DNA of 6,352 bases from Planctomycetota bacterium (GTDB taxonomy: Bacteria > Planctomycetota > Planctomycetia > Pirellulales > Pirellulaceae), in contig JAPLNJ010000493.1 in NCBI GenBank assembly GCA_026692885.1, positions 1-6,352 of the forward strand, in the 5' to 3' direction. Position 1 is the first letter of the stretch, and each line of letters begins with the position of its first letter. A program made the position numbers and the translations under genes. Under the pieces are notes generated by a model. That model was not told where the DNA came from and made no database searches. It was given only the letters and a program-made list of their open reading frames with translations. Positions 1-6,025 of this stretch are shown in pieces.

Positions 1-581
1 AGCACCTTGCGGAAGGCATCGGGTCGCTGCCAAGCTACCGTGAACGCACAGATGCCGCCCGAGGAAATCCCGCAGATCGCCCGGCACTCGGGGTCCTCGG
101 TCAGCTTGTATCGCTTGCCGACCTCCGGCAGGATTTCCTCCGTCAGCAACCGAGCGTACTGGTCGCTGAGCGTGTCGTACTCGAAGCTGCGGTTGCTGCC
201 CTTCCCTGGTTCCTTGGATGACGGGTCCACCAGAAGTCCCGGATTGATAAAGATGCCGATGGTCACCGGCATGTCGCCCTTGTGAATCAGGTTGTCGAAG
301 ACCACCGTCACACGGAAGTCGCCGTCTTCCTTGACGTATGCCTGTCCGTCCTGAAAGACCATCACGCAAGCCGGCTTACTGCCGTCGTACTGTTTGGGCA
401 CGTAGACCCAGTAGTCACGGACGGTCTCCGGGAAGACCTTGCTGTGCCACACGTCCTTGGTTACGGTGCCCTGGGGTATGCCCTCTTGACGCATCGAGTC
501 GGGGCCCAGTTTGTACTCCTCGTCGCCTGCCAGGGCGGGAGAAGTCAGGAGCAATATCAAAATCATGGTCCGTAATTTCAT
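1..581 (-). CDS. Secreted esterase (alpha/beta hydrolase, enterochelin-esterase/CE1-like), 3' end outside window
   Basis: This is an N-terminal part of 193 complete codons, open at the left edge. Seen: the ATG at 581-579 is preceded on the minus strand by a GAAAGGT-like Shine-Dalgarno. A clear signal peptide follows, with a basic KLR start, a hydrophobic ILILLL core and an ALA cleavage site near residue 18. The mature part carries DYWVYVPKQY (57-66), then VMVFQDGQAY (73-82), typical of the first strands of the family, and the nucleophile elbow GISSGG at 171-176 with Ser173 as the likely catalytic serine. The catalytic Asp/Glu and His would lie past the edge. Known: such proteins (Pfam putative esterase, related to Fes and CE1 enzymes) cleave carboxylic esters, often acyl or feruloyl groups on sugars. 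Inferred: an exported deacylase working with the glycan-active proteins upstream, from which it is separated by 84 bp. The exact substrate cannot be told. Confidence 0.9.
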   Translation of the reverse strand, partial: MKLRTMILILLLTSPALAGDEEYKLGPDSMRQEGIPQGTVTKDVWHSKVFPETVRDYWVYVPKQYDGSKPACVMVFQDGQAYVKEDGDFRVTVVFDNLIHKGDMPVTIGIFINPGLLVDPSSKEPGKGSNRSFEYDTLSDQYARLLTEEILPEVGKRYKLTEDPECRAICGISSGGICAFTVAWQRPDAFRKV

Positions 582-665
582 CTTTGTTTACCTTTCATGG
601 ATTGCCGAAGGTGCGTGCAAGATACCGTTAGTTGCATGGCCTCATTGATCTCCGTATGGTCACGG

Positions 666-3455
666 TCATCTTGCCTTCCGAGGGGCGAGATCATTGGGCT
701 TCGACCATAGCACGCGGGCGGCGAACACGCTCCCGTTGGCTCCTCGCGGGCTGGCTTGGCCTTTGGCCATGTACTCGGCATCAGTCACCCAGGATTCACC
801 GGCGTCGATAGTTGACGCCCCGAAGTTCCCCAGCATCACGCCTCGCTCGGGGATGATCACCCGCTCGCTGTTGCGGATCACGCAGAGCCGCTCCGAATCA
901 ACCTGCGCCAGGAAGATCGGCGCCCGATTGCGAGGAATGTGGTCGTTGTCAGCTCCGCGCCGGGTGTAGGCCAGGAAAAGGCCGTCCTGGTGTGCCAGCC
1001 AATGCTGCTGCGTATTGTAGCTGCCCAGTTCGCTCCCATCGTCGAACGTCCACGGCTTGATTGCCGGGTAGTGCAGGCCATCGTGGCTGACGGTCACATA
1101 GCCCTTGATGTCGTTGCGGATCGTTAGGTAGAAGCGATCCCGGAAGGCGATGAGCGAAGGTTCGCACAACCCTCGCACGACGTTTAGCGACAACTCGTCC
1201 CCGTGCTTCAGGTAGGTCAACTTCTGGCCGTCAAACGCGCAGTGCAGGACGGTGACGCTCGCTGGCACATTAGACGCCTTGGCAAAGTAGATCGGCACCA
1301 GCAGAGTGCTATCCGGCAGGACGAGCCACTGGGCGCAGGCGTTCCGGGCCATGTTGAACTTGTCCTCACCGGGCAGCTCCAGGACTTGCCACTGCGACCA
1401 GCGGCCGGTCGTCGGATCATGGACGGCGTAGGCCGTCTGGCTGAATCGCTGCACGTCGGACAGTTGCTCGCCGCTCTTGCCGTACCGCACGGTGCAGCCC
1501 ATCGCGATCAGCTTGCCGGTTTGCGGGTGCCAACCGGGTGTGACGTCGGCCACGGCCCTCACCACGCCGTCCGGTTCCGTGACCCATGCCAACTCTGGGA
1601 TCTCGGTCGGCCCTGTCCAGGTCTGGCCGAGGTCGTCGGTCCGCATCATCCACAACCCTGAGTAATGATCCGAGACGCCCAGGTGCTTCTGGAGCGTCAT
1701 CACCACCGCGGGCCTGCCATCGCGTCCTGCGCCGGGAATCGGCGCCACCCGCGGATGGAACCAGCAGAAATCGGGGTGGAGTTCCTGCTTGACGACGTCG
1801 AGCTTGACATCGAAGGCCAAAGACTGCCGATCGGGACCTTGGTCCGCCGCCGAGTTCGGTGCAGGACCACAGGCGACCTCGAACCGACAGGGTTCCTGCG
1901 GCGAACCGGCGGGTAGAGCCAGGAACACCAGGTCCTTCTCTCGGACCATCTCGGCCGGCCGGTCGTTGATCAGAGCCCGTTCCGGGATGGGAACCATGTC
2001 CGCCAGAAACCGCAGGCCGAGTCGCAACGGAACGGTTCCATGATACGTCCCTTCGGTCCGGCTTCGCTGCATGCGGTAGGTGAGCTTCCGGCTGCTCCCA
2101 ACCAGGGTCTGCCCGAACCCTTGCTCCCAGAACTCCGCGGTGGCGGTCGGCATCAGCACCAGCGATCCATCCAACCGGGGATCGACACCGAAGAGGAATC
2201 GCTGGACGATGCGAATCAGGTTGGCCGGATACTCGCAGTATTTCTCGGCGCCGGCAGGCACGACACCGCCCTTGCCGTCCGGATGGTAGCGTTCCCGCCA
2301 GAAGTAGCCGCCGGCCCGGCCCACCTGGCTGACCTTGCAGAGGCCGTCGAGCAATCCCTGCGCGTCCCCCATCTGCGCGCGTGCCCAAGCCTCCAGATAC
2401 CAGACGCGGCCCATCGCTGCCAAGTCGTGGCGGTCGGGATGGTGGAACTCCCAAGGCTCGTAGGTCTCCGGGCGTGTGGCAATGCCAGTCGGCATCCCGC
2501 CGTAATGAAACCGGACTTCGCTTTTCAGCTGCGGCCAGAGAACCGACCGCTGCTCGGGCGTGGCGATCCCGGTTGCCAGCGCCGCCCAATCCACATCGGT
2601 CAAACCGTGGTTGGCGATCAGCCCGCGTTCGGGATGCAGATACTCGGCAAAGTGTTCCCTGACCCAAAACTGGGTCACGAAGTTCTTCTGGATTCGTTCG
2701 GCCAACTCATCGTAGCGGCGGGCCGAGGCTTCGGCCCCGAGCACACGGTTGAGCGCCGCGATCCGCCGAAATGCGTCCACGGCGTAGCACTGGGCCACAC
2801 CATCCGATTCGTTCCGCGTCGGCCGCTCCACGTAGTAGCCCGCTCCTTTGACCCTGCCTTGGTCAGTGACAAGTGAAGCGAGGTGATCGGCTGCAAGGTT
2901 GACAGATTCGATCTGCGCCGTCAGCCACAGTCGGTCGAGCGTGTGACGGTAGATGACATCCGCGTTTTGGATGTACGTGGGGTCGGCCAGTGCTGCCAAG
3001 GGATTGCCCGGCACCCAGTGCTGATAGAGGCCGCCGTTGCTCTGATCGGTTGGCAGTTGGCCGGGCGCGGCCTGTTTGCCTGCGTTGGACGGGAAGATGG
3101 CGAGCGGCAGTTCCCCGTTCGGTCGTTGGAAAGAGCGGACGTAGTCCCAATTTGCCTTGACGACCTCCACTTGGCCCAGCCAGAGCAGGGCGTCGGTCAT
3201 CTGGTGGCCATCCAGCGATGGGTAGGTATTGCCGTAGCCGAATCCCTGACCGTCCGCGCAGACCGACCAATAGCCCGAAAACACCTTGGGGTTGACCGCG
3301 GCGAGCACGTTCTGGACGGCTGCTCGCTCGTAGGCGGCGGCGATTTCCGCATCGGGGATCTCCGGTAGCGGCGCAGCCGGCTCTGCGAGAAGCGATCCGG
3401 CAAGAAGCCCCGGGAGCATCGGCAGTACGAAGCTTAATGCGTGCTGGTTCATCAT
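666..3455 (-). CDS. Secreted two-domain protein: six-hairpin-glycosidase-like N-terminal domain fused to a sialidase-like (BNR) C-terminal domain
   Basis: The protein has 929 aa. A signal peptide (hydrophobic FVLPMLPGLLAGSLLA, cleavage near 24) is followed by a helical domain at about 30-425. Its features include YWSVCADGQGFGYGNTYPS (62-80), TDALLWLG (87-94), NESDGVAQ (215-222), WEFHHPDRHD (335-344) and GGYFWRERYHPDG (382-394), and a beta-rich tail follows to about 530. This layout resembles (alpha/alpha)6 glycosidases such as GH78- or GH63-type enzymes, but no exact family can be named. From about 548 a sialidase-like domain starts: FCWFHPRVAPIPG (563-575), the Asp box TDDLGQTW (606-613), CEPSLIAFRDRFYLTIRND (764-782), and a degenerate box TIDAGESW (882-889). 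Such domains usually stand alone. Two ATGs in tandem are possible starts. GAGGT at 3463-3459 lies 3 nt before the first and 6 nt before the second (3452), so the second may be the true start. The start overlaps the stop of the upstream gene, suggesting coupled translation. The likely role is extracellular cleavage or binding of glycans; catalytic residues are not assigned. Confidence 0.88.
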   Translation of the reverse strand: MMNQHALSFVLPMLPGLLAGSLLAEPAAPLPEIPDAEIAAAYERAAVQNVLAAVNPKVFSGYWSVCADGQGFGYGNTYPSLDGHQMTDALLWLGQVEVVKANWDYVRSFQRPNGELPLAIFPSNAGKQAAPGQLPTDQSNGGLYQHWVPGNPLAALADPTYIQNADVIYRHTLDRLWLTAQIESVNLAADHLASLVTDQGRVKGAGYYVERPTRNESDGVAQCYAVDAFRRIAALNRVLGAEASARRYDELAERIQKNFVTQFWVREHFAEYLHPERGLIANHGLTDVDWAALATGIATPEQRSVLWPQLKSEVRFHYGGMPTGIATRPETYEPWEFHHPDRHDLAAMGRVWYLEAWARAQMGDAQGLLDGLCKVSQVGRAGGYFWRERYHPDGKGGVVPAGAEKYCEYPANLIRIVQRFLFGVDPRLDGSLVLMPTATAEFWEQGFGQTLVGSSRKLTYRMQRSRTEGTYHGTVPLRLGLRFLADMVPIPERALINDRPAEMVREKDLVFLALPAGSPQEPCRFEVACGPAPNSAADQGPDRQSLAFDVKLDVVKQELHPDFCWFHPRVAPIPGAGRDGRPAVVMTLQKHLGVSDHYSGLWMMRTDDLGQTWTGPTEIPELAWVTEPDGVVRAVADVTPGWHPQTGKLIAMGCTVRYGKSGEQLSDVQRFSQTAYAVHDPTTGRWSQWQVLELPGEDKFNMARNACAQWLVLPDSTLLVPIYFAKASNVPASVTVLHCAFDGQKLTYLKHGDELSLNVVRGLCEPSLIAFRDRFYLTIRNDIKGYVTVSHDGLHYPAIKPWTFDDGSELGSYNTQQHWLAHQDGLFLAYTRRGADNDHIPRNRAPIFLAQVDSERLCVIRNSERVIIPERGVMLGNFGASTIDAGESWVTDAEYMAKGQASPRGANGSVFAARVLWSKPNDLAPRKAR

Positions 3456-3916
3456 GAGACCTCGAAGAGTCCCGAGGGCCGCCGCTGGCTGAGGACGCGC
3501 TCGAACAGGCCCTTGAGCCGCAGGTCCGACTTGCCATCAATACCTTCCGTACAACTGAGGAACTCCAGGAGCCGGCCGGTCAGATCGCCAGTACACCAGT
3601 GGGCGTGCCGACTCCGGCCCTCCGGCCGCTCGAGATCCAGCATGATGAAATTCAGGGAGTCACAGGGATAGCTGGCGGTCCGCTGCCGGGCCAAGCCGAT
3701 GCGAAAGGCGAGCTGGCAAGAGGCCAGGACTGGCTGCGAGAGGGCGACCCTGCCGCCCAGCAGCAAGCTGGCGATTGTGTTGGGCGCGGATGGCTCAGCC
3801 TTCGTGGGCTCAGCGGCTAGAGCCGTCTTTCCCCGGGCGGCAGCCAATCCACTGACCGCCGTAGCCGTCACCAGCGATTTCTCCAAGAACCCTCGTCGCG
3901 TAACCTTGCTGGACAT
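3452..3916 (-). CDS. Tat-exported protein, probably the N-terminal part of a longer protein
   Basis: This is a 154-aa ORF starting at 3916, with AAGGGAG at 3930-3924 placed 7 nt upstream. Residues 1-35 form a twin-arginine leader: TRRGFLEKS (6-14), then a mild hydrophobic stretch and an ALAAEP cleavage region. So it is exported folded, or it is the leader of a family that often carries such signals in planctomycetes. The middle (about 48-70) is rich in Leu and Ala. The end, with HAHWCTGDLTGRLLEFLS near residues 103-120 and an FERVL-QRRPSGLF finish, looks like the first helical hairpins of a larger (alpha/alpha)-type carbohydrate-active protein. It then stops abruptly. I did not find the continuation in another frame, because the next gene with its own signal peptide begins at once. 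It may therefore be a truncated gene that still has its start and ribosome site. Function is unknown; the toroid resemblance is a weak inference. The stop overlaps the next start. Confidence 0.7.
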   Translation of the reverse strand: MSSKVTRRGFLEKSLVTATAVSGLAAARGKTALAAEPTKAEPSAPNTIASLLLGGRVALSQPVLASCQLAFRIGLARQRTASYPCDSLNFIMLDLERPEGRSRHAHWCTGDLTGRLLEFLSCTEGIDGKSDLRLKGLFERVLSQRRPSGLFEVS

Positions 3917-4001
3917 GTGGAGTCTCCCTTGGAAAAAGGACGGACGTTATGGGACTCACGGAGTTGCGTGCTTCGATACGCAGCCGACTGTACTTGTTTG
4001 G
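3917..4001. other. Leader between the gene remnant and the minus-strand operon
   Basis: These 85 bases lie between the stop of the C-terminal remnant and the Tat-leader gene. They should hold the promoter of the minus-strand unit, if that unit has its own. Beyond the ribosome binding site I see no convincing -35/-10 pair, hairpin or operator. The plus-strand reading frame stays open through here but does not read like protein. Confidence 0.4.
3924..3930 (-). promoter_or_regulatory. Ribosome binding site of the Tat-leader gene
   Basis: AAGGGAG reads on the minus strand 7 nt before the ATG at 3916. It fixes this start, and no other in-frame start has a better site. It would serve the first gene of the minus-strand unit. 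Confidence 0.65.
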
Positions 4002-4178
4002 TCAGTCCCCGACGTCGGAGACATTGTCCCAGGTCAAGCCGATTTTGTGGGCGGCGTAGCCCACTTCGCGAAGATAGTCGCCGTAGACCATCATCCAGTG
4101 CGAATTGCGGGCTTCGGGGATCAGTCGCTTCCACGCGCCCTGGATTTCCACGTGTTCCGAGCAGTGGTATCCCCGATG
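4002..4178 (-). pseudogene. C-terminal remnant of an unidentified protein
   Basis: A 58-codon open stretch on the minus strand ends at TGA (4004-4002) and is closed upstream by an in-frame TAA at 4181-4179, with no usable start. The residues read like real protein: GYHCSEHVEIQGAWKRLIPE, then a segment containing HWMMVYGDYLREVGYAAHKI, ending TWDNVSDVGD. Three Trp, paired Met and a Gly-Asp turn in a compact pattern are unlikely by chance in an antisense frame of GC-rich DNA. The VYGDYLREV near the end recalls, weakly, the VYGD tail of L-fucose/L-arabinose isomerase-like proteins; that is only a guess. The rest of the gene is missing: upstream lies a short region and then the oppositely oriented sialidase-like gene. 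The remnant is probably what remained after a deletion or rearrangement, or it marks an assembly join. Confidence 0.6.
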
Positions 4179-4285
4179 TTAACAAAGTGGCTCTCCACTC
4201 GCACGTCTACCTCACCGGGATTCCGTATCTTGGTAGACTGAGCGCTCAACAGTTCACCCCCGTAGGCACCCCCGGATGTCCCGAT
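4179..4285. other. Upstream region of the plus-strand sialidase-like gene
   Basis: These 107 bases separate the remnant from the ATG at 4286. They should carry the plus-strand promoter, but I cannot point to clear -35/-10 boxes. The only candidate ribosome site is a weak GGATG about 10 nt before the ATG. On the minus strand one frame is open across this stretch (4121-4336) and reads plausibly, for example IRNPGEVDVRVESHFVNIGD. It may be a frameshifted upstream part of the remnant, or chance. Confidence 0.35.
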
Positions 4286-5548
4286 ATGAAGACCATCGTA
4301 TTGCTTGCTGCTTCCACTTGGTGCGCTGCGTCCGTGCTACTGGCCCAAGACGCTCGGCATCCCAACGCTCCTGCCGTGAAGGTGGTTCAGGGTGGCGATC
4401 CGGCTCAGGACTCTCGCCAGTGCCGCCGTATGCTGGTCGGGCCAGGTCTGAACCAGCCTGATCCCTACCCCGGCTATCGAGGCTTCGTCGGCTGGCAGTC
4501 GCCCATCCTGCTGCAGGACGGGACGATGCTGGTCGGCTTCTCGTCTGGTTACTGGCACGCCTCGCCGCCAACCGCGTACTTCGCAGCGAACCCCACGGCA
4601 CGAGAGGAGTGGAGGAAGATCGGTATGCCGACTGACATTGACGCCCCACGCGGTGGTCGCGCGGAGCTGATCCGCTCCACCGACGGTGGCAAGACATGGT
4701 CCCGGCCGACAGTCCTCCTCGACACACCCTGGGACGACCGCGCCCCCAACTTCTGCCAACTGCAGGGCGGCACGATCCTTTGCAGTCTCTTCACGTACCC
4801 AGGACCAACGGGCACTGACCTGACCCGCGAGCCGGCCAAGACCACACTCACCGGGATCATCCGCTCCTTCGATAACGGCCGGACCTGGGAGCAACAGCCG
4901 AAGCGTCTGCCGGTTCCGTTCATCTTCGACGCCACAGATGGACCGATCATCAAACTGCAAGACGGCTCCGCACTGATTTGCGTCTACGGCAGGACGGTGG
5001 AGGCGAAACAGGATATGGTCGCCTTCTGCCGCTCCACGGACAGTGGCGAAACTTGGGAGTTGCTCTCCACCCTGTCTACCGACCACGAGATGTCCGAGAC
5101 GGCCGTGGCCCAGCTCGCGGATGGCCGTCTGGTGCTCATTTCGCGTCCGGAGGGAGACATCGCCTGGTCCTGTGACGGCGGCCGGTCGTGGACCAAGCCC
5201 GTTCCCTTCGGCATCCGCCTGTTCGAGCCGCGGCTTATGGCGCTGCGGGACGGTACGCTACTCTGCCTCCACGGGTCCTACGGTGCCGGCGGTTTCCGCG
5301 CGATGTTCAGCAGGGATGGCGGCGAGACGTGGATCTGTCCCCATACGAAGTGGGGCTTCCCCGTGGACCCGTCGGTCTATGGTTATGGCCAGGCCGTGGA
5401 ACTACCGGATGGTTCCGTCTGGGCCGCCTACATTCACACCGGTGGGCATACGACGGGAGATGCGAAGACCGAAGCCCTCTGGTCCATCCGCCTGCGCGTC
5501 CGACACGACCCCGATGGCATTGAGCTGCTGTCGGCTCCCGGGGCCTAG
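4286..5548 (+). CDS. Secreted sialidase-like protein with five Asp boxes (BNR beta-propeller)
   Basis: The protein has 420 aa. The start at 4286 is chosen because a signal peptide begins there: MKTIVLLAAS, a hydrophobic run and an LLA cleavage site before QDA at about 20. The open frame upstream of it to 3917 has no such character. Five well-formed Asp boxes (S-x-D-x-G-x-[TS]-W) sit at 131-138, 194-201, 250-257, 295-302 and 342-349, each followed by the next blade with phrases such as LQDGTML, LQDGSAL, LADGRLV, LRDGTLL and LPDGSVW. This is a complete six-bladed propeller of the sialidase superfamily. Known: these are GH33-type exo-sialidases or related lyases and binding proteins. The first blade has GWQSPILLQDG (69-79) where true sialidases have an F/Y-R-I-P motif with a substrate-binding Arg, so sialic acid hydrolysis is doubtful. 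Periplasmic or extracellular glycan work is likely. A PLP-enzyme remnant follows after 37 bp on the same strand. Confidence 0.9.
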   Translation: MKTIVLLAASTWCAASVLLAQDARHPNAPAVKVVQGGDPAQDSRQCRRMLVGPGLNQPDPYPGYRGFVGWQSPILLQDGTMLVGFSSGYWHASPPTAYFAANPTAREEWRKIGMPTDIDAPRGGRAELIRSTDGGKTWSRPTVLLDTPWDDRAPNFCQLQGGTILCSLFTYPGPTGTDLTREPAKTTLTGIIRSFDNGRTWEQQPKRLPVPFIFDATDGPIIKLQDGSALICVYGRTVEAKQDMVAFCRSTDSGETWELLSTLSTDHEMSETAVAQLADGRLVLISRPEGDIAWSCDGGRSWTKPVPFGIRLFEPRLMALRDGTLLCLHGSYGAGGFRAMFSRDGGETWICPHTKWGFPVDPSVYGYGQAVELPDGSVWAAYIHTGGHTTGDAKTEALWSIRLRVRHDPDGIELLSAPGA

Positions 5549-5576
5549 GATATTTCAGTGGATCGCTAAGCTGACC

Positions 5577-5580
5577 GGAG
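5577..5580 (+). promoter_or_regulatory. Ribosome binding site of the broken PLP-enzyme gene
   Basis: GGAG lies 5 nt before the ATG at 5586. The site is intact even though the gene behind it is broken, which supports 5586 as the original start. Confidence 0.55.
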
Positions 5581-5585
5581 ATTCC

Positions 5586-5923
5586 ATGAGCAAGAGCTTT
5601 GACGTGCAGTGGTGTCGCAACCAATTCCCCGCGTTGGCCACAGAAGTCGCCGGACAACCGGCCGTGTTCTTCGACGGCCCTGCGGGAGGTATCACCAGCG
5701 CGTGCCTACGGTCGCAATTACGCACCGGCGGCTGGCATCTCAAGAATTGGCCGAGTATCTCGGCGAGCGCGGTATTTTCGTCTGGTCCGGCAACTTCTAC
5801 GCCCAGCCCTTGAGCGAAGCCTTGGGACTGGAGCCGGACGGGTTGGTCCGGATCGGGCTCTTGCATTACAACACACGCGAAGAAGTCCAGCGGTTGTTGT
5901 CACTGCTGGGCAAGCTGGAGTGA
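5586..5923 (+). pseudogene. Cysteine-desulfurase-like PLP enzyme with a large internal deletion and frameshift
   Basis: Two ends of one family are present and the middle is gone. Part one, from ATG 5586, reads MSKSFDVQWCRNQFPAL and reaches the FFDGPAGG motif (28-35), the usual beginning of class-V aminotransferase-fold enzymes of the VC1184 subfamily of cysteine desulfurase-like proteins. Part two, in a different frame from about 5699 to the TGA at 5921-5923, is a 74-residue C-terminus: RVPTVAITHRRL, then LGERGIFVWSGNFYAQPL and GLVRIGLLHYNTREEV. Family members are about 400 residues; only about 109 remain. The PLP-binding lysine region and the whole large domain are absent. Frame one continues as nonsense to a stop at 5813, giving at most a 75-aa product. 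The join falls near 5687-5700. The preserved residues on both sides suggest a recent event, or a wrong assembly join. The gene follows the sialidase-like gene by 37 bp and was probably co-transcribed with it. Confidence 0.85.
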
Positions 5924-6025
5924 CGGTGTCATCTACGGCAATCGAACCGTGACTGCCCAGGCATCGTCTCCCAAAAATCGCGCGTTATTCTGAAGAGACG
6001 AAGAATCGAATCAGGAGGTAGCAAC
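5924..6025. other. Intergenic region before the glycerol dehydrogenase gene
   Basis: This stretch of 102 bases is somewhat richer in A and T toward its end. It carries the ribosome binding site at 6013-6018. I see no clear terminator hairpin with a T run and no convincing promoter boxes, so read-through from the upstream gene cannot be excluded. Confidence 0.4.
6013..6018 (+). promoter_or_regulatory. Strong Shine-Dalgarno of the glycerol dehydrogenase gene
   Basis: A perfect AGGAGG stands 7 nt before the ATG at 6026. It is the best ribosome site in the window and settles the start of this gene. Confidence 0.85.

Noticed and set aside
1417..2667. Minus-strand open frame of 416 codons
   Set aside because: It overlaps the 929-aa gene in another frame. 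Its composition is dominated by Arg, Gly, Ala and Pro, as expected for a shifted frame of GC-rich coding DNA, and it has no recognisable motif.
2040..2876. Plus-strand open frame of 278 codons
   Set aside because: It is antisense to the glycosidase-like domain, has no ribosome site and no family pattern. The opposite strand explains this stretch fully.
4008..4017. Ten-base palindrome CCGACGTCGG
   Set aside because: It lies inside the coding part of the remnant, has no T run and is too short to call a terminator or operator.
3917..4285. Extension of the plus-strand propeller gene upstream to 3917
   Set aside because: The frame is open, but the residues are Arg/Ser-rich without motifs, and they would put the clear signal peptide at 4286 in the middle of the protein.
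4337..5086. Antisense open frame of 249 codons under the propeller gene
   Set aside because: It has no ribosome site and no motif, while the plus strand carries five Asp boxes here.
5043..5813. Plus-strand open frame of 256 codons
   Set aside because: Its first part is a shifted frame of the propeller gene. Only the segment from 5586 to about 5690 is real, as the first part of the broken PLP-enzyme gene.
5924..6025. Possible promoter or terminator before the glycerol dehydrogenase gene
   Set aside because: No box pair with proper spacing and no hairpin with a T run could be made out by eye.
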